Below are positions 18,560 through 27,455 of a stretch of 64,000 bases of DNA, piece by piece; position 1 is the first letter of the stretch, and each line of letters begins with the position of its first letter. Source of the DNA: Janthinobacterium sp. Marseille (lineage in GTDB: Bacteria; Pseudomonadota; Gammaproteobacteria; Burkholderiales; Burkholderiaceae_D); the NCBI RefSeq assembly GCF_000013625.1, contig NC_009659.1:4030001-4094000 (forward strand). The letters run 5' to 3'. The notes beneath the pieces are model-generated. The model had not been told where the DNA came from and made no database searches. It saw only the letters and a list, made by a program, of their open reading frames with translations. Made by a program: the position numbers and the translations under genes.

Positions 18560-18582
18560 GCGGCGGCTCAACGCCGCTTTTT
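18560..18582 (+). terminator. Rho-independent terminator overlapping the LysR 3' end
   Basis: GCGGCG/CGCCGC stem with a 6-nt loop followed by TTTTT. It terminates the rightward amidotransferase transcript. The LysR stop codon region lies inside it. Three direct AGATTCAG octamers at 18522, 18533 and 18549 precede it. Confidence 0.75.
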
Positions 18583-19527
18583 GACGCGTCCTATGCCTTC
18601 TTCGGTGCTGGCGCTCAATTGCTCACGCAGCCATTTATGCGCAGGATTACGCGCATCCCGTTCGTGCCACAGCATGTCGACGTGCACATCCGGCAATTCA
18701 AACGGCAGGTCCTTGGCAATCAATGCTTCCGCCATACCGGTAGAAGCGATCAAATGGCGCGGTAAAACCGTAATCAGGTCGGAACTGGCGACAACGCGGC
18801 CGGCGGTAAAGAATTGATTCACGGTCAGCAGGATGCGACGTTCGCGGCCAAGATTGGTCAGCGCCTCATCCATCAAACCTTTCGCACGTCCGGAAAAACT
18901 CACCAACAAATGATGCGCCGCACAATAGTTGTCCAGTGTCAGTTCGACTTTGGCCAAAGGGTGGTTTTTCCGCATCACACAGACATATTCGCCGGTATAT
19001 AGACGTTCATGGCGGATCTGCGAAACAGCCGTGTTCTGGCCGCTTGCCAATTGCGCCGCGACGCCCGGGAAAAAGCCGATTGCGAGATCAATATCACCGC
19101 GTAACAGCATGGGACGTGGTTCACGTGTGGTCAGCGGCACCATGCGGACATTCAAGCCTGGCGCGTCTTTTTCGATCGCCCTTACCAGGAAAGGCAGCCA
19201 TAAGGCGGCGGTGGCATCGGCCATTGCCATACGGAAAGTCGTGTTGGCGCGGGAGACATCAAAGGTATCGGGTGTGACCGCGGCTTCGAGGTCGGACAGC
19301 GCGCGGCGTACCACCGGCCATAGCTCTTCGGCCCGTGACGTCGGTTTGACACCGTGGGCGGTGCGGATCACCAGCTCGTCGCCCAGGGTGTCGCGCAAGC
19401 GGCGCAAGGCATTGGACACGGCAGGTTGTGTCATTGCCAACAAATTCGCGGCGCGGGTCAGGTTTTGCTCCGTCATGACAGCGTCAAAGACGCGCAAGAG
19501 GTTCAGATCCAGGGTTAGAAAACTCAT
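18568..19527 (-). CDS. LysR family transcriptional regulator
   Basis: 319 residues. The N-terminal helix-turn-helix is LNLLRVFDAVMTEQNLTRAANLLAMTQPAVSNALRRLR, followed by a type-2 periplasmic-binding effector domain. The N-terminus (FLTLDLNLLRVFDAV) resembles the NodD/LeuO/PcaQ-like branch. Effector unknown. It is divergent from the gene at 19681 across a 153-bp region with a clear dyad, so it probably controls itself or that gene. Confidence 0.92.
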   Translation of the reverse strand: MSFLTLDLNLLRVFDAVMTEQNLTRAANLLAMTQPAVSNALRRLRDTLGDELVIRTAHGVKPTSRAEELWPVVRRALSDLEAAVTPDTFDVSRANTTFRMAMADATAALWLPFLVRAIEKDAPGLNVRMVPLTTREPRPMLLRGDIDLAIGFFPGVAAQLASGQNTAVSQIRHERLYTGEYVCVMRKNHPLAKVELTLDNYCAAHHLLVSFSGRAKGLMDEALTNLGRERRILLTVNQFFTAGRVVASSDLITVLPRHLIASTGMAEALIAKDLPFELPDVHVDMLWHERDARNPAHKWLREQLSASTEEGIGRVKKRR

Positions 19528-19564
19528 ATTATTTTTACCAAAATTAGCTCAATCAAGAGAGAGG

Positions 19565-19591
19565 CAGTCATATTCACGAAAACGATGACTG
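19565..19591. promoter_or_regulatory. Putative LysR operator dyad
   Basis: Perfect 7-bp inverted repeat CAGTCAT...ATGACTG with a 13-nt spacer, 38 bp upstream of the LysR start in the divergent promoter region. Confidence 0.5.
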
Positions 19592-19680
19592 GTATCCTAA
19601 ATTGAAATTAGATTTATATCTCTATCCTACCTATACTGCAATGCAACAACAAGGACTATTAGAGAAAAAAGGAAATCATC

Positions 19681-20169
19681 ATGTCAACTTTATCGAATAA
19701 CTCATACACGAACCCGGCGCTGATCGCCGTTCCTGCAGTGTTGGCTGCGATCGGCCTCGCATACAGCCCGGCCCGCCCAGCAATCATCGCGGTAGCAGCT
19801 GTCGTCGCGGTGGCAGTACTGTTCAAACCACTGACCCTGGCGCTGTTGCGTACGGCTTTGCTGGCAATCACACCTAGCCAAACGGTTGCAGTTGCGAAGA
19901 AAAGTGCTGTCGCTGTAGCAAGCCCGGTACAAACCGCATTTGCATTGAATCGTCAAGCGAACCAGATCGCACAAACGCAACCTGCCCTGGCTGCCGAACT
20001 GCGTATGCGCGCTGCTTACTCTGCACCACAACGCATCAGCAAACGCGTCGCAGTGAAAGCACATGCACCGGTACAAACCGCATTTGCACTGAACCGCAAA
20101 GCGAACCAGATTGCCCAGACCCAACCTGAACTGGCGGCCAAGCTGCGTATGCAAGCTGCTTACGCTTAA
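19681..20169 (+). CDS. Membrane protein of unknown function with duplicated C-terminal repeat
   Basis: 162 residues, family not recognised. Two hydrophobic segments (about residues 12-29 and 32-58) are followed by two copies of a repeat of about 32 residues: PVQTAFALNRQANQIAQTQP... and PVQTAFALNRKANQIAQTQP.... The repeats are 48 residues apart and end with LRM-AAY. They are basic and look helical. The repeat DNA (19924-20019 and 20068-20163) is conserved in frame. A good AAGGA ribosome site precedes ATG. Divergent from the LysR gene. Confidence 0.75.
   Translation: MSTLSNNSYTNPALIAVPAVLAAIGLAYSPARPAIIAVAAVVAVAVLFKPLTLALLRTALLAITPSQTVAVAKKSAVAVASPVQTAFALNRQANQIAQTQPALAAELRMRAAYSAPQRISKRVAVKAHAPVQTAFALNRKANQIAQTQPELAAKLRMQAAYA
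19924..20019 (+). repeat. Intragenic direct repeat, copy 1
   Basis: 96 bp (32 codons) repeated 144 bp downstream at 20068-20163. Differences are mostly silent or conservative, so the duplication is maintained at protein level. Confidence 0.85.
20068..20163 (+). repeat. Intragenic direct repeat, copy 2
   Basis: Second copy of the 96-bp repeat, ending three bases before the last codons of the gene. Confidence 0.85.
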
Positions 20170-20189
20170 CGCCTGAGCCCGAGTTTTAG

Positions 20190-20432
20190 TTGAACGGTAA
20201 TCAAATATATCTGATCAATTTAATGCGACTGATAGCAGGCAACCTTTATGCCAGTTATGTCGTCCATGCATTACGTTGGTCACCTGCAGTACAAGCGCTG
20301 TTATCTGGCGTGGTGTTAAACGGTGGCGGCAGTTTCGCCGCCGTGCTCATCAGCCGGGCGCTGCGACCACGAATTGCGCGCATCCGGAAAAGTTTTAATG
20401 CCGATACCGAAGCGGTCAGCCCACAAGGATGA
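20190..20432 (+). CDS. Small membrane protein of unknown function
   Basis: Up to 80 residues from a TTG at 20190 that follows the previous stop by 20 bp, or 69 residues from the ATG at 20223. Two hydrophobic stretches (LINLMRLIAGNLYASYVV and VQALLSGVVLNGGGSFAAVLI) are followed by a basic tail RPRIARIRKSF. Neither start has a strong ribosome site. It may be cotranscribed with the repeat protein upstream. Function unknown. Confidence 0.5.
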   Translation: MNGNQIYLINLMRLIAGNLYASYVVHALRWSPAVQALLSGVVLNGGGSFAAVLISRALRPRIARIRKSFNADTEAVSPQG

Positions 20433-20490
20433 TCGTTTCGGTAAACGCTTTTACCAGTGTCTCCTCTTCCCTCTCAAGGAAGTACTTAAG

Positions 20491-20524
20491 GTCCCGCGAG
20501 TCCAAAGCTCGGCGGGATTTTTTT
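20491..20524 (+). terminator. Rho-independent terminator
   Basis: GTCCCGC-GAG...CTC-GGCGGGAT stem with a run of seven T. It ends the transcript of the two small membrane-protein genes. Confidence 0.85.
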
Positions 20525-20706
20525 CGTCTGTAGCAAAGAATAGCGCTAAAGCATGACTGTTGTTTAAATCGGCTATTTTTTCCGATGTCATGATAAAGAA
20601 GCTAATTTCGTGCAAAATACAGCAAGGTAATCGTTTTGCACATCATCTATCCGGTGCAGCAAGGATAGTGCAGTGATGTTGATACTTAATTACGGAGTCA
20701 AGCAAC

Positions 20707-20889
20707 TTGGGCCGTCTGATCAAAAACAACTATTCCAATATCGCATTGTTGAAAGACTTGATGACAACGCCGCCGATGACGGCCAAGCAACATGCGGAAA
20801 TCATGCGCAAGCGCATCGCTCATCGGCGTATGCTGGAAGAGGCGAAAGAACTGAAAACCGCCAGCGAAGATGTATTCGAACAGTTGTAA
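20707..20889 (+). CDS. Small conserved-looking hypothetical protein, TTG start
   Basis: 60 residues, MGRLIKNNYSNIALLKDLMT then a helical, strongly charged C-terminal half (AKQHAEIMRKRIAHRRMLEEAKE). The TTG start at 20707 has GGAG 9 nt upstream, and the gene ends 4 bp before a strong terminator. Those two signals are the support. An inverted repeat GTGCAAAA...TTTTGCAC (20610-20641) lies in its upstream region and could be an operator. Family not recognised. Confidence 0.55.
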   Translation: MGRLIKNNYSNIALLKDLMTTPPMTAKQHAEIMRKRIAHRRMLEEAKELKTASEDVFEQL

Positions 20890-20893
20890 ATAA

Positions 20894-20917
20894 AAAAGCG
20901 CGGAATTCCGCGCTTTT
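20894..20917. terminator. Bidirectional rho-independent terminator
   Basis: Perfect 24-bp palindrome AAAAGCGCGGAA/TTCCGCGCTTTT. It serves the small gene to the left and can serve tupA from the right. Confidence 0.85.
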
Positions 20918-20986
20918 GTTTTATGCCGGCTCCGAACTTACAGAGTCTGCTGCACTACGTATAGTTCCATACGTAGTGCGCCCTTC

Positions 20987-21799
20987 TTACTTGGCCGATG
21001 GGAAGAAAACCTGTTCGCCGTCAATCTTGTAAGCAGCGATTTTCTTTTGGCCTTCAGGCGAGGTCAGGTAATCGATAAACTGCTTCGCACCCTTGTAGTT
21101 AATGTCTTTATACTTGGCCGGATTGACTGCAATCACGCCGTACGGATTAAACATTTTCTTGTCGCCCTGTACCACGATAGCCAGGCCGGTTTTGGCCTTA
21201 TAGGCACCGTAGGTAGCGCGATCGGACAAGGTGTAGGCTTGCAGCTCGCCGGCCATCGTCAGCACTTCACCCATACCCAGGCCTGCTGAGACATAAGCAC
21301 TGCCTTCCGGTTTCACGCCGATATCTTTCCAGTAGGATTTTTCCATAACGTCGGTACCGGAATTGTCACCGCGCGAAATGAATTTGGCCTTGCTGTCGAC
21401 GATCTTTTTCATCGCAGCCAATACATCCTTGCTGCCCTTGATGCCGGCCGGATCACTTACCGGGCCGACGATGATGAAGTCGTTGTACATCACATCGCGG
21501 CGATCAACGCCGTGACCTTCTGCGACAAATTTATCTTCCGCTGCGCGTGCGTGCACCAGTGTCACATCGACGTCGCCGTTCTTGGCCAGTTCCAGTGCCT
21601 TGCCGGTACCGACAGAGATCACGTGTACCTTGGAGTTGGTTTTGGCTTCAAACTCGGGCAACAGATAAGGCAGCAAGCCGGAGCTTTCCGTGCTGGTCGT
21701 GGTGGACAGTTTGATGATTTGTTGTGCGAAGCCGAATGGCGCGACGAATGCAGATGCCAGAACAACGGCGGCAAGACGCAATAATGGACGACGTGACAT
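20987..21799 (-). CDS. tupA: Tungstate/molybdate-type ABC substrate-binding protein (TupA-like), orphan
   Basis: Periplasmic oxyanion-binding protein of 270 residues. Signal peptide is about residues 1-25 (LLRLAAVVLASAFVAPFGFA). TupA hallmarks are KLSTTTSTESSGLLPYLLP at the mature N-terminus, VGTGKALELAKNGDVDVTLVHA, and VMYNDFIIVGP. No tupB or tupC permease/ATPase gene is adjacent, so it either uses components encoded elsewhere or borrows another transporter. It lies directly downstream of the fds operon, which needs Mo or W. AGGAGGAACC is its ribosome site. Confidence 0.9.
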   Translation of the reverse strand: MSRRPLLRLAAVVLASAFVAPFGFAQQIIKLSTTTSTESSGLLPYLLPEFEAKTNSKVHVISVGTGKALELAKNGDVDVTLVHARAAEDKFVAEGHGVDRRDVMYNDFIIVGPVSDPAGIKGSKDVLAAMKKIVDSKAKFISRGDNSGTDVMEKSYWKDIGVKPEGSAYVSAGLGMGEVLTMAGELQAYTLSDRATYGAYKAKTGLAIVVQGDKKMFNPYGVIAVNPAKYKDINYKGAKQFIDYLTSPEGQKKIAAYKIDGEQVFFPSAK

Positions 21800-21827
21800 G
21801 GTTCCTCCTGAAGTGTTTTAAGTGAAA

Positions 21828-21860
21828 ATGGCTGCGAACCCCGGAGGGCGGCGCAGCCAT
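21828..21860 (-). terminator. Hairpin between fdsD and tupA
   Basis: Perfect 9-bp stem ATGGCTGCG/CGCAGCCAT with a 15-nt loop, followed by a short T run on the minus strand. It can end the fds transcript, or attenuate read-through into tupA, whose start is 28 bp further on. Confidence 0.6.
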
Positions 21861-21900
21861 GGTAATCGTGTTGAGTTGTCGAGACAACCCATCACAAAAT

Positions 21901-22131
21901 TTAGTTCAGCATTTTATGGGTGCGTACTGCATCGAGGACGATAGGTTTCAAGCCTTCGCCATTGTGCTGTTCTACATGCTCCATCAATGCGCGACGCATG
22001 CGTGGATCCCACGACCTTTTCAGATGGCCGGCGATTTCTTCCAGAGATTTGTTGCGGTCTCTCATGGTTTCAAAAAAGTCGCCGATCTGGTTAGCCATCT
22101 TGATCAGATTATCTACTGTGCTACCGCTCAT
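21901..22131 (-). CDS. fdsD: NAD-dependent formate dehydrogenase delta subunit
   Basis: Small subunit of the soluble Mo-containing FdsABG formate dehydrogenase, 76 residues. The start MSGSTVDNLIKMANQIGDFF and the central helical region SLEEIAGHLKRSWDPRMRRAL are typical. It is needed for assembly or stability of the complex. Last gene of the fdsGBA-fdhD-fdsD operon. AAGGAAGAG precedes the ATG. Confidence 0.93.
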   Translation of the reverse strand: MSGSTVDNLIKMANQIGDFFETMRDRNKSLEEIAGHLKRSWDPRMRRALMEHVEQHNGEGLKPIVLDAVRTHKMLN

Positions 22132-22151
22132 TCTGCTCTTCCTTAATTAAA

Positions 22152-22982
22152 TTATTTCGACTCGCGTATCAGGCGATGCGCTTGCGCATAAACGACGTGG
22201 CTTTGGTCACGGACAAAACCAATCAGCGTGACATTGGTTTCTTCCGCCAGCTGTATGGCCAGGCTGGTTGGTGCTGAAATCGCGGCCAGGAAACCGATGC
22301 CCATGGTCGCCGACTTTTGTACCATTTCATAACTGGCGCGGCTGGTAATCAAAGCCGCTCCCTGCGTGAAATCACGCTTGTCATCAGCCATGGCGCCGAT
22401 CAACTTATCGAGTGCATTGTGGCGACCAACATCTTCACGCACCAGATCAACTGAACCATCCAGATTCAACCATGCCGCAGCGTGCGTGGCACCGGTGTGC
22501 TTTTGCAGACGCTGTTGCGACTTCATTGCCTTCATGCCGGCGTAAATCTGCCGTGCCGAAAACATTGCATGCCCGACGGTCGCCTGCGGATGACGAATCG
22601 CCTGTTCCAGCGTTTCTGCACCACATAAACCACAGCCGGTACGCCCGGTCATATTGCGGCGTTTGTCTTTCAGTGTGACAAAGCGTTCCGTCGCGATACG
22701 CATTTGTACCTGTATGCCTTCGCAGCCAGGTACAACTTCGCAATCGTATAGTTCGGACTTGTCTTTCAGTATGCCTTCACTCAGCGAAAAGCCGAGTGCA
22801 AAATCTTCCAGGTCGTAAGGCGAGGCAAGCATGACGGCGTGCGAAATACCGTTGTACTCCAACGCGATCGGCACTTCCTCTGCGACATCGTCCTCACAGA
22901 TCGTATGCTGGTCCGCATCCCATTTTTCTACCGGGACGCGAACCAGTGCTGTGCGTTCGTCGTCAGTGCTTGCATTCATCAC
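22152..22982 (-). CDS. fdhD: Formate dehydrogenase sulfurtransferase FdhD (FdsC)
   Basis: Chaperone that binds the bis-MGD cofactor and transfers sulfur needed for formate dehydrogenase activity, 276 residues. The cysteine loop is GRTGCGLCGAETL (about residues 112-124), and the conserved VREDVGRHNALDKLIG follows. It lies between fdsA and fdsD, as in the fds operons of Cupriavidus and relatives where it is named fdsC. Confidence 0.95.
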   Translation of the reverse strand: MMNASTDDERTALVRVPVEKWDADQHTICEDDVAEEVPIALEYNGISHAVMLASPYDLEDFALGFSLSEGILKDKSELYDCEVVPGCEGIQVQMRIATERFVTLKDKRRNMTGRTGCGLCGAETLEQAIRHPQATVGHAMFSARQIYAGMKAMKSQQRLQKHTGATHAAAWLNLDGSVDLVREDVGRHNALDKLIGAMADDKRDFTQGAALITSRASYEMVQKSATMGIGFLAAISAPTSLAIQLAEETNVTLIGFVRDQSHVVYAQAHRLIRESK

Positions 22983-23008
22983 ACAGACCTTTAAGTTTTA
23001 GTCAGACC

Positions 23009-25882
23009 TTACTTCGATGTGGACAACTCCGAGCCACGTGGAATCATCTTCTCAGCGGCAAAGCTTTCTTGCTCGCGGTTGAAGCGATTATACGAGCGTT
23101 GCCATTCCGAAGGTTGGGCCACCGGCATTACTTGCACAGCTGTAACCTTGTACTCAGGGCAGTTGGTCGCCCAGTCGGACGAGTTGGTCGTAATCACGTT
23201 AGCACCCGATTCAGGGAAGTGGAACGTGGTGTACACGACGCCTGGCTGGATACGTTCGGTAATATCTGCACGCAATACCGTTTGACCGGCACGCGATTCA
23301 ATACCAACCCAGTCGTCCTGCTTGATGCCGCGCTCTTCTGCATCGTGCGGATGGATTTCCAGGCGATCTTCGCTGTGCCACATATTGTTGAAGGTACGAC
23401 GGGTTTGTGCACCAACGTTGTATTGCGACAGGATACGACCAGTGGTCAGGATCAATGGGAATTTCTTATTGACCTTCTCGCCAGCACCGAAGTACTTGGT
23501 ATTGATGAAGCGACCTTTACCGCGCACGAATTCTTCCGTGTGCATGGTTGGCGTACCTTCTGGCGCTTCCGCGTTGCAAGGCCACTGGATGCTGCCGCCC
23601 AATTCGTCGATACGCTTGAAGCTCACGCCGGTGAAGGTCGGGGTCAAGGCAGCGATCTCATCCATGATTTCACGTGGATGTTTGTAGTTCATTGGATAGC
23701 CGAGAGCGTTCGACAGCATTTGGGTGACTTCCCAGTCGCCGTAGCCCGATTTCGGTGGCATCACTTTGCGTACGCGCGAGATGCGACGTTCTGCATTGGT
23801 GAAGGTACCGTCTTTTTCCAGGAAGGACGAACCCGGCAGGAAGACGTGTGCGTATTTCGCGGTTTCGTTCAGGAAGATGTCCTGAACGATGATGCATTCC
23901 ATCGCTTCCAGAGCAGCGGTAACGTGCTGTGTGTTTGGATCGGACTGAACAATGTCTTCACCTTCGCAGTACAGGCCCATGAAGGTGCCGTCCATCGCTG
24001 CATCGAACATGTTCGGAATACGCAGGCCTGGTTCGGATTCCAGTGTGCAACCCCAAACTGCTTCGAATTCGGCGCGTGCGACGGAATCGGATACGTGACG
24101 ATAGCCTGGCAGTTCGTGCGGGAAGGAACCCATATCGCAGGAACCTTGCACGTTGTTTTGACCGCGCAACGGGTTCACGCCGACGCCGTCACGACCAATG
24201 TTGCCGGTTGCCATCGCCAGGTTGGCGATACCGATAACGGTGGTCGAACCTTGTGCGTGTTCGGTCACGCCGAGGCCGTAATAGATTGCTGCATTGCCGC
24301 CGGTTGCAAACAGACGCGCTGCGCCACGAATATCAGCAGCCGGTACACCGGATACTTCTTCCATTGCTTCTGGCGAGTTTTCTGGCAGCGAAACGAATTC
24401 TGCCCATTCTTCGAACGAGTCAACTTCGCAACGTGCTGCGATGAAGTCAGGTTTGTGCAGGTTTTCGGTGATGATCACGTGCGCCAGAGCATTGACGATA
24501 GCAACGTTGCTGCCTGGTTTCAGTTTCAGGTGATAGTCAGCCTGGATGTGCGGCGATTTAACCATTTCAGTGGTACGTGGATCGACAACGATCAGCTTCG
24601 CGCCCTGACGGATGCGGCGTTTCATTTGCGATGCAAATACAGGGTGACCGGACGCAGGGTTAGCACCGATGACCAGGATGACGTCAGACTTCATCACCGA
24701 TTCAAAGGTTTGTGTACCAGCGGATTCACCCATCGTTACTTTCAAGCCGTAACCGGTAGGCGAGTGGCAAACGCGTGCGCAGGTGTCAACGTTGTTGTTA
24801 CCGAATGCAGCACGGACCAGCTTTTGAACCAGGTAGCCTTCTTCGTTGGTGCAACGTGAGGAAACCAGGCCACCGATCGAATCCTTGCCGTATTTAGCCT
24901 GGATGCGTTTGAGTTCGGAAGCAGCGTAGTTGATCGCCTCATCCCACGATACTTCTTTCCATGGGTCGGTGATTTTGCTGCGGATCATCGGTTTCAACAT
25001 GCGGTCTTTATGTGTTGCATAACCCCATGCGAAGCGGCCTTTGACGCAAGCGTGACCCTGGTTGGCTTTACCATCCGGGTTCGGCACCATGCGTACCACT
25101 TCATTACCTTTCATCTCGGCCTTGAACGAGCAACCGACGCCGCAGTATGCGCAGGTCGTTACTTTGCTGTGTTCTGCCTGTCCCATCATGATGACGGTTT
25201 TTTCGGTCAGTGTTGCGGTCGGGCATGCGTCTACGCAAGCGCCGCAGGAGACGCATTCCGAATCAATGAAGTCTTCTTTTTGACCTGCCGAAACGCGCGA
25301 GGTGAAGCCGCGGCCGTCGATGGTCAGAGCGAAGGTACCTTGTGTTTCTTCGCAAGCGCGGACGCAGCGGTTACACACGATACATTTCGATGCGTCGTAG
25401 GTGAAGTAAGGATTGGATTCGTCTTTTTCCAGTTTCAGATGGTTTTCGCCATCGTAGCCGTAACGTACGTCGCGCAGGCCGACTACACCAGCCATGTCCT
25501 GCAGTTCGCAGTTGCCGTTGGTTGGGCAGGTCAGGCAGTCCAGCGGGTGATCCGAGATGTACAGTTCCATCACGCCACGGCGGATGTCTGCCAGCTTAGG
25601 AGTCTGGGTTTTGACTTTCATGCCGGCTTCGGCAGGAGTCGTACACGATGCCGGATAGCCGCGACGGCCTTCGATTTCAACCAGGCACAGACGGCATGAG
25701 CCGAAAGATTCCAGGCTGTCGGTGGCACACAGCTTGGGTACGTTGATGCCGTACTCAGCTGCTGCACGCATGACGGAAGTGCCTTGCGGCACAGTGATGG
25801 CTACGCCATCGATTTCCAGGGAGATCATGACTTCGGACGTGCTTTTTTTCGTGCCGTAGTCGATACCGTTAAGTTGATTCAT
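23009..25882 (-). CDS. fdsA: NAD-dependent formate dehydrogenase alpha subunit (molybdenum bis-MGD)
   Basis: Catalytic subunit oxidising formate to CO2, 957 residues. The N-terminal [2Fe-2S] domain has CATDSLESFGSCRLCLVEI and the [4Fe-4S] ligands include CLTCPTNGNCELQ. Two ferredoxin-like clusters follow (CIVCNRCVRAC and CVSCGACVDACPT), then the catalytic domain cluster CAYCGVGC. The Mo ligand position reads ARVCHSPTGYGL, so it uses Cys, not selenocysteine. The start MNQLNGIDYG has GGAG 8 nt upstream; a longer start overlapping fdsB is unlikely. Confidence 0.97.
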   Translation of the reverse strand: MNQLNGIDYGTKKSTSEVMISLEIDGVAITVPQGTSVMRAAAEYGINVPKLCATDSLESFGSCRLCLVEIEGRRGYPASCTTPAEAGMKVKTQTPKLADIRRGVMELYISDHPLDCLTCPTNGNCELQDMAGVVGLRDVRYGYDGENHLKLEKDESNPYFTYDASKCIVCNRCVRACEETQGTFALTIDGRGFTSRVSAGQKEDFIDSECVSCGACVDACPTATLTEKTVIMMGQAEHSKVTTCAYCGVGCSFKAEMKGNEVVRMVPNPDGKANQGHACVKGRFAWGYATHKDRMLKPMIRSKITDPWKEVSWDEAINYAASELKRIQAKYGKDSIGGLVSSRCTNEEGYLVQKLVRAAFGNNNVDTCARVCHSPTGYGLKVTMGESAGTQTFESVMKSDVILVIGANPASGHPVFASQMKRRIRQGAKLIVVDPRTTEMVKSPHIQADYHLKLKPGSNVAIVNALAHVIITENLHKPDFIAARCEVDSFEEWAEFVSLPENSPEAMEEVSGVPAADIRGAARLFATGGNAAIYYGLGVTEHAQGSTTVIGIANLAMATGNIGRDGVGVNPLRGQNNVQGSCDMGSFPHELPGYRHVSDSVARAEFEAVWGCTLESEPGLRIPNMFDAAMDGTFMGLYCEGEDIVQSDPNTQHVTAALEAMECIIVQDIFLNETAKYAHVFLPGSSFLEKDGTFTNAERRISRVRKVMPPKSGYGDWEVTQMLSNALGYPMNYKHPREIMDEIAALTPTFTGVSFKRIDELGGSIQWPCNAEAPEGTPTMHTEEFVRGKGRFINTKYFGAGEKVNKKFPLILTTGRILSQYNVGAQTRRTFNNMWHSEDRLEIHPHDAEERGIKQDDWVGIESRAGQTVLRADITERIQPGVVYTTFHFPESGANVITTNSSDWATNCPEYKVTAVQVMPVAQPSEWQRSYNRFNREQESFAAEKMIPRGSELSTSK

Positions 25883-25898
25883 TTTTCGCTCCAGTAGC

Positions 25899-27455
25899 TT
25901 AAGCTGCGTTTGCCAATGTTTTTTGATCGCCAAAATCTTCTGGGAAGTGATTCAGGGCGGACAACACCGGGAAAGGTGTCATATTGCCCATCGCACATAG
26001 CGATCCCGTTACCATCACATCGCACAAGTCACGCAGCAGATGGATCTGCTGTGGTCGATTCTGGTTCGCGATGATTTTGTCCATTACTTCCACACCACGT
26101 GTCGAGCCGATCCGGCACGGGGTGCACTTGCCGCACGATTCTTCTGCACAGAAGTGCATTGCGTAACGTGCTTGTTTGGCCATATCGACGGTATCGTCGA
26201 ACGCGACCAGACCACCATGGCCTACGGTAGAGGCAACGGCAGCGAATGCTTCATAGTCAAACGGTGTGTCGAACAGTGATTCAGGCATGTAGGCACCGAG
26301 TGGGCCACCAACCTGGACTGCACGGATAGGACGACCGGATTCGGAACCGCCACCAAAGTCGTACAGCAATTCGCGCAAGGTGACGCCGAATGCTTTTTCC
26401 ACCAGGCCGCCGTATTTCAGGTTGCCTGCCAATTGCATAGGCAAGGTACCGCGCGAACGACCCATGCCGTAGTTTTTGTAGAATTCGGCACCGCGCGACA
26501 AGATCAATGGAACGGCCGACAGCGAAATGACGTTGTTGATTACGGTTGGCTGGCCGAACAAGCCTTGCAGCGCCGGCAGTGGCGGTTTGGCGCGCACCAT
26601 GCCGCGTTTGCCTTCGATACTTTCCAGCATCGCAGTTTCTTCACCGCAAACGTAAGCGCCGGCGGCTTTACGTACTTGCAGGTTGAAAGTGCGGCCGGAG
26701 CCGAGGATGTTTTCACCGAGGTAGCCGGCAGCGTTGGCTGCGACGATCGCTTCATTCAGATTGGCGATCGAATGCGGGTATTCGGAACGAACGTAGATAT
26801 AACCTTCGGTTGCCTTGACGGCCAGGCCGGCGATGGTCATGCCTTCGATCAGCATGAATGGATCATCTTCCATCACCATGCGGTCGGAGAAGGTCCCGGA
26901 GTCGCCTTCATCGGCGTTACAGGCGATGTACTTTTGCGCAGCTTCTGCGCCGAGCACGGTTTTCCATTTGATGCCGGTAGGGAAAGCTGCGCCGCCGCGA
27001 CCACGCAGGCCGGAGTCGGTTACTTCCTGCACGATCGCAGCAGGTTCCATCGCGATCGCTTTTTTCAGGCCGACATAGCCGTCGTGCGCCAGGTAGTCTT
27101 CCAGCGAAACCGGGTCAGTAATACCAACGCGTACGAATTGCAGGCGCTCCTGTTTCTTCAGGTAAGGGATTTCTTCGGTCAGGCCGAGTGCTTTTGGATG
27201 GCTGCCGCCGGTGGTGAAACCGGCATCAAACAGGCCGGCCACTTCGTGCTCTTCGATAGGACCAAAGCCGATACGGCCGGCATCGGTTGCAACTTCAACC
27301 AGTGGCTCGAGCCAGAACATGCCGCGCGAACCATTGCGCACCAGCTTGATATCGATGCCGCGTGCCTTGGCTTCGCGTTCGATTGCCGCCGCGGTTTCAT
27401 TGGCGCCGAGCGCCAGGGCGGTCGAGTCGCGTGGAACAAATATGGTTACGGTCAT
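25899..27455 (-). CDS. fdsB: NAD-dependent formate dehydrogenase beta subunit (FMN, NADH-binding)
   Basis: Diaphorase subunit, 518 residues: a thioredoxin-like N-terminal domain fused to a NuoF-like domain. NADH/FMN motifs are GLRGRGGAAFPTGIKW and CNADEGDSGTFSDRMVME, and the [4Fe-4S] ligands are ESCGKCTPCRIGS. It passes electrons from FdsA to NAD+. Its start overlaps the fdsG stop by 4 bp. Confidence 0.97.
   Translation of the reverse strand: MTVTIFVPRDSTALALGANETAAAIEREAKARGIDIKLVRNGSRGMFWLEPLVEVATDAGRIGFGPIEEHEVAGLFDAGFTTGGSHPKALGLTEEIPYLKKQERLQFVRVGITDPVSLEDYLAHDGYVGLKKAIAMEPAAIVQEVTDSGLRGRGGAAFPTGIKWKTVLGAEAAQKYIACNADEGDSGTFSDRMVMEDDPFMLIEGMTIAGLAVKATEGYIYVRSEYPHSIANLNEAIVAANAAGYLGENILGSGRTFNLQVRKAAGAYVCGEETAMLESIEGKRGMVRAKPPLPALQGLFGQPTVINNVISLSAVPLILSRGAEFYKNYGMGRSRGTLPMQLAGNLKYGGLVEKAFGVTLRELLYDFGGGSESGRPIRAVQVGGPLGAYMPESLFDTPFDYEAFAAVASTVGHGGLVAFDDTVDMAKQARYAMHFCAEESCGKCTPCRIGSTRGVEVMDKIIANQNRPQQIHLLRDLCDVMVTGSLCAMGNMTPFPVLSALNHFPEDFGDQKTLANAA

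Noticed and set aside
22946..24859. 637-codon open frame on the plus strand
   Set aside because: It is antisense to fdsA and fdhD, which carry all expected motifs. The antisense translation is rich in His, Cys and Phe, as is typical of mirrored GC-rich codons.
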